A stretch of DNA of 64,000 nucleotides from positions 310,001-374,000 of the forward strand of contig NZ_JAGUCN010000001.1 of assembly GCF_018271975.1 (NCBI RefSeq). Direction: 5' to 3'. Shown piece after piece: positions 55,270-63,482 of the stretch; positions within the stretch are counted from its first letter, which is position 1; every line of letters begins with the position of its first letter. The notes under the pieces are model-generated. The model worked only from the letters and a program-made list of their open reading frames with translations. It was not told where the DNA came from and did no database searches. Both the position numbers and the translations under genes were made by a program. The DNA is from Carboxylicivirga mesophila. Lineage in GTDB: Bacteria; Bacteroidota; Bacteroidia; Bacteroidales; Marinilabiliaceae.

Positions 55270-55749
55270 ATGCCACTTACACGCTTAGAAAAGTTTTTGA
55301 ATCTGGAGCATGTCAATTATAAGCGAATTGTACACTCCAGAGCCTACACAGCGCAAAAAACCGCTGCTTATTCGCATATCTCGGGCGATGAAATAGCAAA
55401 GACAGTGATGGTGAAAGTTGACAGGCGCTTATGCATGGTTGTATTGCCAGCCTCGTTCCAGGTTGATTTAAATGAATTGCAGCGCGCCACTGGTGCTAAA
55501 AGTGTTCGACTGGCCACTGAGTCAGAGTTTAAAGATGCGTTTATTGATTGTGAAGTTGGTGCTCAGCCACCTTTTGGTAACCTGTACAACATGGATGTGT
55601 TTGTTGCCGAAAAGCTTACTGAAGATACCACCATTGCATTCAATGCCTGTAATCATGCTGAGTTGATACAAATGACTTACAAAGATTATCAGCGCTTAGT
55701 GCATCCAACAGTTTTGAAACTGTCGAGAAGAGTGATTGCCGAAGCATAA
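55270..55749 (+). CDS. YbaK/EbsC-family aminoacyl-tRNA deacylase-like protein
   Basis: 159 residues from ATG at 55270, chosen because a strong GGAGGGG Shine-Dalgarno sequence (55258-55264) sits five bases upstream, a rarity in this genome; the frame extends upstream to 55207. Core motifs ISGDEIAKTVMVKVDRRLCM, VVLPASFQVDLNELQRATG, DCEVGAQPPFGNLYNMDVFV and FNACNHAELIQM. The family clears mischarged tRNA such as Cys- or Ala-tRNA(Pro); the exact substrate is not readable. A stable hairpin follows at 55814. Confidence 0.88.
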   Translation: MPLTRLEKFLNLEHVNYKRIVHSRAYTAQKTAAYSHISGDEIAKTVMVKVDRRLCMVVLPASFQVDLNELQRATGAKSVRLATESEFKDAFIDCEVGAQPPFGNLYNMDVFVAEKLTEDTTIAFNACNHAELIQMTYKDYQRLVHPTVLKLSRRVIAEA

Positions 55750-55813
55750 AATCGACTGGCTATTGATACAATAGTCTGCGATAATAAGATGTTGGATGGT
55801 AATGTGAGATGGT

Positions 55814-55860
55814 GAATGTCCGGCGTTATTTGTTTACCCAATAAACAATGCCGGGCATTC
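55814..55860 (+). terminator. Large hairpin, probable terminator after the YbaK-like gene
   Basis: Outer stem GAATGTCCGGC / GCCGGGCATTC plus an inner TGTTTA / TAAACA pair; 64 bases after the stop codon. The downstream T tract is weak (TTATATTA). Confidence 0.65.
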
Positions 55861-55957
55861 TTATATTAGGACTAATCAGTCGTATTTATGGTTTGTAATC
55901 TTCGTGCTATGTTTTTGTCAGGGATTGATAACTTTGCACGGACGAGCAAGAACCACG

Positions 55958-57250
55958 ATGATTAAACCACAACGATTCCCATTTTTTTATGGTTATTTGA
56001 TAGCCTTGGTCGGAACCATTGGTATCTGGGCCAGTATTCCCGGACAAACAGCTGGTGTTTCTACATTTACAGACCCGGTGAAGGATGCTCTTTCTTTAAC
56101 GCGTGATCAGTTTAGCCTGGCATATATGATCGGTACTTTATTGAGCTCTATTGTGCTGACGCGAGCCGGAAAGCTTTACGACCGTTACGGTGTACGACCT
56201 ACAGCTGCAGTAGCCGTCCTTGTATTGGCTATTACGCTGCTTTTATGCTCATATTCGCCAGGTATCTCGGGTTTGTTGCAATCACTGATTGGCTTACGGC
56301 ATTGGGCCATCCCTTTTGTTGTAATGGCGGGGTTGTTTTTTATGCTGCGCTTTAGCGGACAAGGGGTCTTAACGATGACCTCGCGAAACATGATAATGAA
56401 ATGGTTTGACCAGATGCGTGGTCGAATTAATGCCTTTAGCAGTGTTAGTGTATCGCTTGGATTCTCGGCTTCACCCTTATTGATTGATTTGCTGATTCAG
56501 CATTTTAGCTGGCAAGGTGCCTGGCAGGTGATGGCGTTGGGATTGGTCTTTGTTTTGGGTATGATTTTGTTATTCTATAAGGATAATCCGGAAAGCTATG
56601 GCCTGCATCCGGATGGGAGCGGTTCAGAAATTAGTACTGCTGCACAATCAGTTGGTAGTGATGCTTTCACACTTGAGGAAGCTATGAGAACCCGGAGCTT
56701 TTGGATGTATGCCTTAATACTGGCCTTTCATGCATTCTTTGTTACCGGTCTCACATTTCACGTGGTGTCTTTGTTTGCTGAAGCCGGTCTGACGCGTACT
56801 GAGGCTATTAGCATCTTCTTACCAATGACAGTGGTATCGGTTCTCACCTCATTAATTGCTAATTTTATGAGTGACTGGATGCGCCTGAAGGTGTTTTTGT
56901 ATGTGATGATTGCAGGTGCCTTCATAGCCAGCTTTGGCCTACTCTTAATAAAAAATGACTTGGGTGTTTATTTGCTGATTATCGGGCTGGGCGTAACAGG
57001 CGGCTTATTTGCCGTTATTAATGCAATTACATGGCCGCGCTATTTCGGGCGACAGCATCTTGGTGCCATCTCAGGCAAAGCTATGTCAATGATTGTAATG
57101 GCAAGTGCTATTGGACCTTACCTGTTTAGTGTAGCCAATACATTGACGGCAACGTATGGGTCTGTAGCTTATGTGAGTTTGGCATTTTTATTATTCATGC
57201 TTATAGGCTCATTAAAGGCCAATCGACCAATGAAAGGCAATGCAGACTAA
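55958..57250 (+). CDS. Major facilitator superfamily transporter
   Basis: 430 residues from ATG at 55958 (MIKPQRFPFFYGYLIALVGT); an upstream ATG would add 18 residues. Twelve predicted membrane helices in two bundles, with the conserved inter-helix loop DRYGVRPTAAVAVLV after helix 2-3, a cytoplasmic central loop (about 215-235, YGLHPDGSGSEISTAA) and a helix-pair signature GLFAVINAITWPRYFGRQHL. The layout recalls monocarboxylate/oxalate-formate type carriers. The substrate is unknown; it would be an inner-membrane secondary transporter. Confidence 0.9.
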   Translation: MIKPQRFPFFYGYLIALVGTIGIWASIPGQTAGVSTFTDPVKDALSLTRDQFSLAYMIGTLLSSIVLTRAGKLYDRYGVRPTAAVAVLVLAITLLLCSYSPGISGLLQSLIGLRHWAIPFVVMAGLFFMLRFSGQGVLTMTSRNMIMKWFDQMRGRINAFSSVSVSLGFSASPLLIDLLIQHFSWQGAWQVMALGLVFVLGMILLFYKDNPESYGLHPDGSGSEISTAAQSVGSDAFTLEEAMRTRSFWMYALILAFHAFFVTGLTFHVVSLFAEAGLTRTEAISIFLPMTVVSVLTSLIANFMSDWMRLKVFLYVMIAGAFIASFGLLLIKNDLGVYLLIIGLGVTGGLFAVINAITWPRYFGRQHLGAISGKAMSMIVMASAIGPYLFSVANTLTATYGSVAYVSLAFLLFMLIGSLKANRPMKGNAD

Positions 57251-57352
57251 GATAAGACTACGTGCAGATGATTGATGCATTGTCATATCAAAGAGGTATG
57301 ATTTTTGCTTATCAATATCATCAGTTACACCACCCTTTTTATTTTGTCTGCT

Positions 57353-58147
57353 ATGAAAAAGCTTAACCTATTACCCATTGTTGTATTAACGGTTCTTATA
57401 GCTACATCTTGTTCGAGCTATCAGTTTGCAACCCTCAACAGCTCATTGGAACAACCATTTGCCGATGGTTTCATTTTTGAAAATGATACGTTACAACTTC
57501 ACTATTCCTTCGAAGGTCTCAATTGTCCGCTCAACATCAATGTATACAACAAGCTGGATGTCCCCATTAATATCTATTGGAATCAATCGTCGTTAATTGT
57601 TAATGGCGCCACATATCCGATTAATCCATCGGTAGCTACTTTCAGTACCGATTATTCCGAAACAAGCACCGAATTGTACTATAGCACTTATACCAACGGC
57701 ACCAGTTCGGGTACAATCACCAACAACGATCGCTCAGGTTTTGTGCCTCCCAAAGCCAGCTTGAGGCTGAACGATTTAAATGTTTGCACAAAATTTTTAA
57801 ACACCAAAAATGCGGCAAAGGCTGAGAAACGAAACATTGTTGCGGCTAATGGTTTGAACTATGAAGTGAAGGCGTTTGATTTTAATAAGGCAAGTACTCC
57901 GCTATTTTTCAGGTGTTTTATTAGCTATGGCGATGCTCAATCCGGCGAGAAAAAGTACATTGATAATGAGTTTTGGGTGACATCGGTATACCAGATTGTT
58001 GATAGTCGCTTACCTGCCCGGGCCGATCAGTTTTATCTTAAAAAGTCAACCGGTGTTAGTACCGTTGTTGGCGTGGCTGCACTAACCGGCTTAGCCATTA
58101 TAGCCATCGACAATTACGATCCGAATGAGGAGGCACTTACTAATTAA
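57353..58147 (+). CDS. Lipoprotein of unknown function
   Basis: 264 residues from ATG at 57353 (the upstream frame lacks a signal); lipobox IATSC with lipidated Cys20. Beta-rich mature part with FENDTLQLHYSFEGLNCPLN, VYNKLDVPINIYWNQSSLIV and CFISYGDAQSGEKKYIDNEF, and a hydrophobic segment near the C-terminus (VVGVAALTGLAIIAIDNY), so it may be anchored at both ends. I do not recognise the family. It lies 102 bases after the MFS gene. Confidence 0.8.
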   Translation: MKKLNLLPIVVLTVLIATSCSSYQFATLNSSLEQPFADGFIFENDTLQLHYSFEGLNCPLNINVYNKLDVPINIYWNQSSLIVNGATYPINPSVATFSTDYSETSTELYYSTYTNGTSSGTITNNDRSGFVPPKASLRLNDLNVCTKFLNTKNAAKAEKRNIVAANGLNYEVKAFDFNKASTPLFFRCFISYGDAQSGEKKYIDNEFWVTSVYQIVDSRLPARADQFYLKKSTGVSTVVGVAALTGLAIIAIDNYDPNEEALTN

Positions 58148-58177
58148 CCTTAGGGTGATTTAATGCTTGTCGACAAA

Positions 58178-58206
58178 TTAGGTAGGAACAATATGCTCCT
58201 ACCTAA
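58178..58206. terminator. Bidirectional terminator between the lipoprotein and YceI genes
   Basis: Ten-base perfect stem TTAGGTAGGA / TCCTACCTAA with a nine-base loop, between two convergent genes. Confidence 0.75.
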
Positions 58207-58224
58207 ATGATAACTGTTTCTGTA

Positions 58225-58797
58225 TTATTCCACAACTAATTTTACATCGAGTGTAAAGTCATTGCTGATGGCTTTATCTCCCAGGTTATCGAAGAAGGAG
58301 CCAGAGCCATAGCGGATACCATACTGTGTTCGGTCAACCACTATTGATGCGGTATAGGCAGCATCCTCTTTGGTCACATCAAACTCTACCGGCTTAGTTT
58401 CGCCTTTAATAGTAAGTAGTCCCTTAACAGTGGCTTTGTTGTTATTAAATTTTGATGCTTCGGTAATTTTTAGTTCCGCACTGGGGAAGGTGGCCACACC
58501 AAAGAAATCATCGGAATGGAGGTGACCAATCAGCTTTTTGTTATAGTCTTCATTATCGAGATCGGTATTGGTCATGCTGGCCATGTCAATCACAAAATGG
58601 CCGTTTTTAATATCACCTTTTTTTAACTCCAGGCTGCCCTCTTTTAGCTGAATAAAGCCATAGTGTGACGATCCAACCACTTTCGTTCCTGTCCATTTTA
58701 CAGTGCTGGCAGCAATATCTGCTGCATGTTTTTGTGCCAAAACAGAGCTGCTTAAAGCTACGCTCAATAATCCGAGTAGAAATAATCTTGTTTTCAT
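58225..58797 (-). CDS. YceI-like periplasmic lipid-binding-fold protein (second copy)
   Basis: 190 residues from ATG at 58797, giving a signal peptide ending LAQ (about residue 22). Motifs parallel those of the 1384 gene: VKWTGTKVVGSSHYGFIQL, TDLDNEDYNKKLIGHLHSDD and RTQYGIRYGSGSFFDNLGDK. It lies 23 bases after the pirin gene on the same strand and is probably co-transcribed with it; pirin/YceI pairs are common in bacterial stress responses. The ligand is unknown. Confidence 0.92.
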   Translation of the reverse strand: MKTRLFLLGLLSVALSSSVLAQKHAADIAASTVKWTGTKVVGSSHYGFIQLKEGSLELKKGDIKNGHFVIDMASMTNTDLDNEDYNKKLIGHLHSDDFFGVATFPSAELKITEASKFNNNKATVKGLLTIKGETKPVEFDVTKEDAAYTASIVVDRTQYGIRYGSGSFFDNLGDKAISNDFTLDVKLVVE

Positions 58798-58820
58798 GTT
58801 TCTAAGTTTTATCATTGTTA

Positions 58821-59534
58821 TTAATAATTCATTGGAATGTCCATTATCAGAAATTGTGTATTGGCTAAGGCCTCTATCTCAATTTCTGAAGCATCGCTAA
58901 TGGCCATGGCATCGCGCTTGGTAAGTTGCTGTCCCGCAACATTTACTTCACCTTCAATAACCATCAGGTAAATGCCATTACCTTCCTTTTTAGTTTGGTA
59001 GCTTCCTTGCCAGGGGTTGTCGAATTGACCCATATGAAACCATGCATCCTGGTAAATCCATACGCCTTCATCGTCCTTATCCGGACTTAATATCTGGTAC
59101 AGTTCATTCTTTTTCTCCAGCGTTTTTAAAGCAATCTGCTGATAGCGTGGTTCAACGTTACGCACTTTAGGAAACAACCAAATCTGAAACAGGTTAAGCG
59201 CTTCTTTATCACTGCCGTTAAATTCGCTGTGGAAGATGCCTTTTCCCGCACTCATCACCTGTATCTCACCTTTTTCAATATAGGATGTGTGTCCCATACT
59301 GTCTTTGTGCGCCAGACGGCCACTCAGGGGAATGGTAATTATTTCCATATTATCGTGTGGATGCGTATCAAATCCGCCCGATGGTGCAATCACGTCATCG
59401 TTTAATACTCGTAATGCACCAAAGTGAATGCGCTCAGGATTATAGTAATTGGCAAAACTAAATGAGTAATTAGCCTTCAGCCATCCATAATCTGCTGTTC
59501 CTCTGCTTTCTGATTTATAAACTTGTGCTTGCAT
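58821..59534 (-). CDS. Pirin-family protein
   Basis: 237 residues from ATG at 59534, the natural start MQAQVYKSESRG; a longer frame adds 11 residues. Double-cupin fold with the metal-binding motif GGFDTHPHDNMEIITIPLSG and a second conserved segment IQVMSAGKGIFHSEFN. Known pirins bind Fe or other metals in the N-terminal cupin; some are quercetinases and others regulate transcription or metabolism. It is in an operon with the YceI-like gene. Confidence 0.94.
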   Translation of the reverse strand: MQAQVYKSESRGTADYGWLKANYSFSFANYYNPERIHFGALRVLNDDVIAPSGGFDTHPHDNMEIITIPLSGRLAHKDSMGHTSYIEKGEIQVMSAGKGIFHSEFNGSDKEALNLFQIWLFPKVRNVEPRYQQIALKTLEKKNELYQILSPDKDDEGVWIYQDAWFHMGQFDNPWQGSYQTKKEGNGIYLMVIEGEVNVAGQQLTKRDAMAISDASEIEIEALANTQFLIMDIPMNY

Positions 59535-59712
59535 TGCTGTAATTTTTTGTACGATACAAACATACAAGCAATTTGTAGTGTGGTGATTACAAAAACCAGT
59601 CGATGGATTATAAAAATCAGACCTATTACTCTTTTGTTTGTTATTCGAGCTGATAAATGCGTATTATTGTAGTTATTATTTCTCAGGTTAAAGACTATTA
59701 AAAGCGAGAGTT

Positions 59713-59997
59713 ATGGTGAAGATAGAATTGGAAGATAATGCCCAAAACGGCCAGTTTGTCCTTTACGAAGATGCTGCCAAGGCTGGCGAGATGACTTTCT
59801 ATCGTAATGGTGATGACACAATAACCATTGATCACACCAATGTGGGAGAAGCTTTTGGAGGAAAAGGGTATGGGAAGCAATTGGTAAAGGCCGCTATTTC
59901 ATATGCCCGGTCGTGCAATATAAAGATAGTGCCTGAATGTCCTTTTGTTAAGGCCGTGTTTGATAAGGACGATACGCTGCAGGATGTAAAGGCTTAA
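59713..59997 (+). CDS. Small GNAT-like N-acetyltransferase (YjdJ-type)
   Basis: 94 residues. A short form of the GNAT fold, with the acetyl-CoA pyrophosphate loop GEAFGGKGYGKQLVKAAISY and the end motif IVPECPFVKAVFDKD. Full length for the family. The acceptor is unknown. Divergent from the pirin gene across 178 bases. Confidence 0.9.
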   Translation: MVKIELEDNAQNGQFVLYEDAAKAGEMTFYRNGDDTITIDHTNVGEAFGGKGYGKQLVKAAISYARSCNIKIVPECPFVKAVFDKDDTLQDVKA

Positions 59998-60059
59998 TGG
60001 TGTCCATCTGCCCAAACGGGCAATTAACCATTGATCTGATAACTTTCAAAATTAGATGT

Positions 60060-60947
60060 TTATTGGCGCACTTCCTGGCGGAAAGCTATGGGGCTGAATC
60101 CACTCACTTTCTTAAAAAAGGCATTAAAATGCGGTGGTTCTTCAAAGCCTAATTCATAGGCCAGTTCTTTGCCCGAGAGTTCGGTAAACAGCAGCAGGCG
60201 CTTGGCTTCAATCATCAGTTTATCCTGAATGTATTCTTTGGCTGATTTGCCGGTTTTGCTTTTGACATAGCGATTCAGGTAATCAGCCGATACCGCCAGT
60301 TGTTCGGCATAATCCTGCACCTTGTGGCTTTGTTGATAGTTGGATTCAACCAGCTTTTTAAAATCGCGGATAAGCCGATTACTGCCCGTATCATATTCGG
60401 TGTTTAATTTAGAAAGACTGCAGGCACCTGATATATTAATAATAAACAGCTTCAGCAAAGCACCTAACGCTTCATAGTGGAAGTAGTTCTCGCCTTGCTG
60501 ATATTGTTGCATTTGCCTGATGATGTCACTAAATACAGTTAATTGCTCCTGGTTGACCGGCATAGGTGGCGAGTCGCCAAAAGTATTGTATAAATACACA
60601 CGGTCGATTAGCTCATCAGGAATCCCGTTTTTCATCAGGAAAGTGCGGCTGAAGTTTAAAACATAACCCTTAGGACTCGTTTCGCTTAAAAACTGATGTA
60701 CTTGTCCCGGGTAAACAAAGTGTATGGCCGGACCATTGAGGGGGTACTCCTTAAAATCGATGATATGAACTCCGCCGGGATTGTCTTCCACCAAAATGAT
60801 GGTAAAATAGTTATGGCGGTGCGGATGATCCTGCATCTCCGGGTGCCCTTGCAGTTGTTCAAAAATATCAGCTGTTGATTTAATAATGAAATCAATGGAT
60901 GCCCCATCGGTTTGCGTCAGCTCGTATGTTTTAATCTCGTTATGCAT
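60060..60947 (-). CDS. AraC-family transcription regulator
   Basis: 295 residues. N-terminal cupin-like sensor about 1-170 (HPHRHNYFTIILVEDNPGGV, GPAIHFVYPGQVHQFLSETS) and C-terminal double helix-turn-helix about 195-293 (DYLNRYVKSKTGKSAKEYIQ, ELAYELGFEEPPHFNAFFKK). It would activate a small gene set upon binding a ligand. It begins 31 bases after the response regulator stop on the same strand, so it may be the last gene of the sensor operon. Confidence 0.93.
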   Translation of the reverse strand: MHNEIKTYELTQTDGASIDFIIKSTADIFEQLQGHPEMQDHPHRHNYFTIILVEDNPGGVHIIDFKEYPLNGPAIHFVYPGQVHQFLSETSPKGYVLNFSRTFLMKNGIPDELIDRVYLYNTFGDSPPMPVNQEQLTVFSDIIRQMQQYQQGENYFHYEALGALLKLFIINISGACSLSKLNTEYDTGSNRLIRDFKKLVESNYQQSHKVQDYAEQLAVSADYLNRYVKSKTGKSAKEYIQDKLMIEAKRLLLFTELSGKELAYELGFEEPPHFNAFFKKVSGFSPIAFRQEVRQ

Positions 60948-60978
60948 GTCAACTTGCCTTAAGTAGCTCAGGTACTGC

Positions 60979-61665
60979 CTATCCGTTTAGTACAAATCCT
61001 ACCTTAGGAACGTTCTCAATCGAAACCGATTCGTCTTCTTTCAGGTATTTTCTTAGTTTGGCAATAAACACATCGAGACTACGGCCGTGAAAATAATCGT
61101 TTTCACCCCATATGGCTATCAATATATCCTCACGTTTAACAATCTCATTTTTTGAGAGGCAGAGGATTTTTAAAACATCGCATTCTTTTTGGGTCAACCG
61201 TTTTGCAAAGCCGTTGCCTTCGAGGTTCTGATTGGCTGCATCAAATTGATAGCTGCCTATGGTAAACCTGGTGATGTCTTCCTTGCTGCTTTCTTCTTGC
61301 AGATTGATGCGGTTTAAAATGGCTTTGATGCGATAAAGCAGCTCATCCTCATCAAATGGTTTGGTAATATAATCATCCACACCCAACTGAAAGCCTTTTA
61401 TTTTATCCTGCTTCATGGAGCGGGCTGTTAGGAAGATTATGGGTACCTTTTTATCTTCCTGCCTGATATTTTCGGCAATGGTAAAGCCATCCATGCCGGG
61501 AAGCATTACATCCAGTATGCAAAAGTCGTACTTGCCTTTTCTAAAAGCTTCCAAACCTTTCTTGCCATCTTTATAAAGCTTCACATCAAAGCCGTTCGAC
61601 TCCAGAAAGTCAACCAGCAGGAAGCCCATGCTTATATCGTCTTCAACTAACAGTATTCGCGCCAT
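60979..61665 (-). CDS. Response regulator, OmpR family (RprY-like)
   Basis: 228 residues from ATG at 61665, chosen for the clean family start MARILLVEDD. Receiver domain about 1-120 with phospho-acceptor Asp52 (YDFCILDVMLPGMDGF), acidic pocket Asp9/Asp10 and the switch residue region VPIIFLTARS, then a winged-helix domain about 130-228 (LTQKECDVLKILCLSKNEIV, GRSLDVFIAKLRKYLKE). The kinase stop and this ATG overlap (TAATG), implying translational coupling. Its domain pattern resembles Bacteroides RprY; targets are unknown. Confidence 0.95.
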   Translation of the reverse strand: MARILLVEDDISMGFLLVDFLESNGFDVKLYKDGKKGLEAFRKGKYDFCILDVMLPGMDGFTIAENIRQEDKKVPIIFLTARSMKQDKIKGFQLGVDDYITKPFDEDELLYRIKAILNRINLQEESSKEDITRFTIGSYQFDAANQNLEGNGFAKRLTQKECDVLKILCLSKNEIVKREDILIAIWGENDYFHGRSLDVFIAKLRKYLKEDESVSIENVPKVGFVLNG

Positions 61666-62885
61666 TATTTTAAGGGTAATATTAGGGTGAAACAAGTTCC
61701 TTTGCCTTCTTCACTTTCAACAGTTATGCGGCCGTTGTGTTCTTCAATCACTTTTTTCACAAAGGTTAAACCCAGGCCAAAGCCTTTGACATCATGCACA
61801 TCGCCGGTGCCAACCCGGTAATATTGATCAAATATATATGGCAATTCCTTTTTGGCAATGCCAATGCCCTTATCTTTTATTTTTATGCGCAGCATACCTT
61901 TGTATGCATCTGTTTCAATGCTAATGAATGGTTTATCTTTGCTGTACTTAATGGCATTATCGAGCAGGTTGGATATGACTAAAGCCAGACGGCCGTTGTG
62001 GCTGTTGAGGCGATGATGACCGGCATAGAAATCAGTTGTTATGCTTCCGCCCAACTCATCAATGCGGTAGGTAAACGACTGAACTGATTGTTCAATCACT
62101 TCTTTCATATCCACCTCGTCAAGCTCAACTTCTTTAGCAGTTTCGCACGACAGTTTCAATATATCTTCCACATGTGACTGCATGCGGCTGTATTCATTCA
62201 GCACCACCTGTGCATAATCATTCGTTTTGGCAGTATCACCTTTTTTCTTGATGATGAGGTTAGCTGCCAGCCTGATATTGGCTAAGGGTGTTTGAAACTC
62301 ATGAAGCATGTTGTTAACAAACTCGCGCATGTGTACCATCAGCAGCTGTTCGCGTTTCATCATTCGCAATAATATAATGAAAGATATTACGAGAAACAGA
62401 ATGATGGCAATGGACAGTATGAATAATCCACTCATCTGTGTGAGAATAAATCTGTTCCGGTCTGGGAACTGCAGTCTGAGGCGTATGCCTTCGCGTTCGA
62501 GCAGTCCATTGAGTGTTTGCTGGTAGCATTTTGGCCCCCATAATGCTGATGAATTTTTGCCCAGGATAGAATCGGTAACAGCAAAGCTGTAATTGAGAGG
62601 CAGGTTATATATTTCCAGTTGCGAGTGAATGATGCTGTCCACCTCAGCACTCTTTTTTCGGGCATTGATACAGTTATTACCACACAAAAACTTATCCATA
62701 TCGGGACACAGGCGGTTACCTATTTCATCGCGTGCATCTTTCAAAGCCATTACCACCCGATGGTTAAAGTTTTTCTCCTCCAGACGGGCTGCTTTAAGAA
62801 TGTAGCTGATTTGAATAAACAGCAACAATGCCAGTCCGATAAAGGTGGCGATGGATAAAGCATTATATCTCTTGTTTTTCCCCAT
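61665..62885 (-). CDS. Sensor histidine kinase (RprX-like) with Cys-rich periplasmic loop
   Basis: 406 residues from ATG at 62885, chosen because it precedes the first membrane helix (about 10-30); a frame extension would add 25 residues. Periplasmic loop about 31-150 carries Cys60, Cys68, Cys72 and Cys120 (NRLCPDMDKFLCGNNC). Second helix about 152-174. Phospho-acceptor His195 in NNMLHEFQTPLANI, then the ATPase domain with N box SNLLDNAIKYSKD and G boxes KDKGIGIAK and GFGLGLTFVKK. It would phosphorylate the response regulator encoded just after it (TAATG overlap). The Cys pattern suggests disulfide or metal sensing. Confidence 0.94.
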   Translation of the reverse strand: MGKNKRYNALSIATFIGLALLLFIQISYILKAARLEEKNFNHRVVMALKDARDEIGNRLCPDMDKFLCGNNCINARKKSAEVDSIIHSQLEIYNLPLNYSFAVTDSILGKNSSALWGPKCYQQTLNGLLEREGIRLRLQFPDRNRFILTQMSGLFILSIAIILFLVISFIILLRMMKREQLLMVHMREFVNNMLHEFQTPLANIRLAANLIIKKKGDTAKTNDYAQVVLNEYSRMQSHVEDILKLSCETAKEVELDEVDMKEVIEQSVQSFTYRIDELGGSITTDFYAGHHRLNSHNGRLALVISNLLDNAIKYSKDKPFISIETDAYKGMLRIKIKDKGIGIAKKELPYIFDQYYRVGTGDVHDVKGFGLGLTFVKKVIEEHNGRITVESEEGKGTCFTLILPLK

Positions 62886-62917
62886 TTGCTTAAATGTACA
62901 TATTCTTATTCTGGTCA

Positions 62918-62925
62918 CAAAATTA
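62918..62925 (-). promoter_or_regulatory. -7 promoter box of the histidine kinase operon
   Basis: TAATTTTG on the minus strand, 32 bases before the kinase ATG; no clear -33 partner. Confidence 0.45.
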
Positions 62926-63012
62926 CCAAAATAAAAGACCTGCATATCTTCTTTTAACATCGCCTTAACAACAGATAACAGTTAGATAACTTACATTTAC
63001 TGCATCGAAACC

Positions 63013-63020
63013 TAGTTTTG
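63013..63020 (+). promoter_or_regulatory. -7 promoter box of the Cys/Lys-rich small protein gene
   Basis: TAGTTTTG, an exact TAnnTTTG match, 40 bases before the ATG at 63061. No clear -33 partner, which leaves room for activator control. Confidence 0.45.
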
Positions 63021-63060
63021 TACTATCACAAACAAGAAATTAATTTTAAAAAACACGATT

Positions 63061-63288
63061 ATGAAAAAGACATTAATCCTTTCGTTTCTTTTTGTTTTTA
63101 CTTTAGCAATTACAACCCCTGCTTTGGCTGCTACTATGGATCAGGAGCCTGTTAAGACTGAGCAGAAGAAAGATGACAAAAAGAAAAAAGAGTGTAAAAG
63201 CGAATGTAAAGAGAAGTCATGCGAAGAGAAAAAAGCATGCACTGAAAAGAAAGCTTGTTGCTCAGAAAAGAAAGAGAAAAAAGGATAA
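63061..63288 (+). CDS. Secreted small cysteine/lysine-rich protein
   Basis: 75 residues. Signal peptide about 1-24 (ending ALAA), so the mature chain is about 51 residues: mostly Lys and Glu with six cysteines at 45, 49, 54, 60, 66 and 67, in C-x3-C, C-x4-C, C-x5-C and CC spacings. No enzymatic fold is expected. The composition recalls metallothionein-like or thiol-buffering peptides; metal binding, redox buffering or cross-linking are possible and untested. It is divergent from the histidine kinase operon (175 bases apart) and has its own terminator at 63312. Confidence 0.85.
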   Translation: MKKTLILSFLFVFTLAITTPALAATMDQEPVKTEQKKDDKKKKECKSECKEKSCEEKKACTEKKACCSEKKEKKG

Positions 63289-63311
63289 TTATTGTCCACA
63301 AAGAATAAATG

Positions 63312-63340
63312 AAGCTGCTCCAATAGGAGCGGCTTTTTTT
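63312..63340 (+). terminator. Rho-independent terminator after the Cys/Lys-rich gene
   Basis: Stem AAGCTGCTCC / GGAGCGGCTT with one T-G pair and a four-base loop, then eight T residues, 24 bases after the stop codon. Confidence 0.88.
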
Positions 63341-63383
63341 GTGCCCATAATTTGGATATTAATAGCTTAAAGGGAGGCAGATA

Positions 63384-63412
63384 TTGACAAAAAAGATAAA
63401 AAGGTCTATAAT
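63384..63412 (+). promoter_or_regulatory. Perfect sigma-70-type promoter (TTGACA, 17-base spacer, TATAAT)
   Basis: TTGACA at 63384-63389 and TATAAT at 63407-63412 with a 17-base spacer, matching the enterobacterial consensus exactly. The local Bacteroidota signal TAnnTTTG was not found here. It would start transcription near 63419, about 65 bases ahead of the phytoene desaturase-like frame. Confidence 0.55.
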
Positions 63413-63482
63413 TAATGAACTATTCGCAGCTTACATTGTTTAATAAAAGTAAAAAATAATTGAACAATATAATTATCACACC

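Noticed and set aside
60009-60022. Short hairpin TGCCC / GGGCA between the GNAT and AraC genes
   Set aside because: Only five pairs and no T tract on either strand; too weak to call a terminator.
62308-62858. Several frames overlapping the histidine kinase gene on both strands
   Set aside because: They overlap a complete kinase with all family boxes; they are shadows in other frames.
63415-63459. 14-residue ORF after the sigma-70-like promoter (MNYSQLTLFNKSKK)
   Set aside because: Too short and without family resemblance; could be a leader peptide but there is no further evidence.
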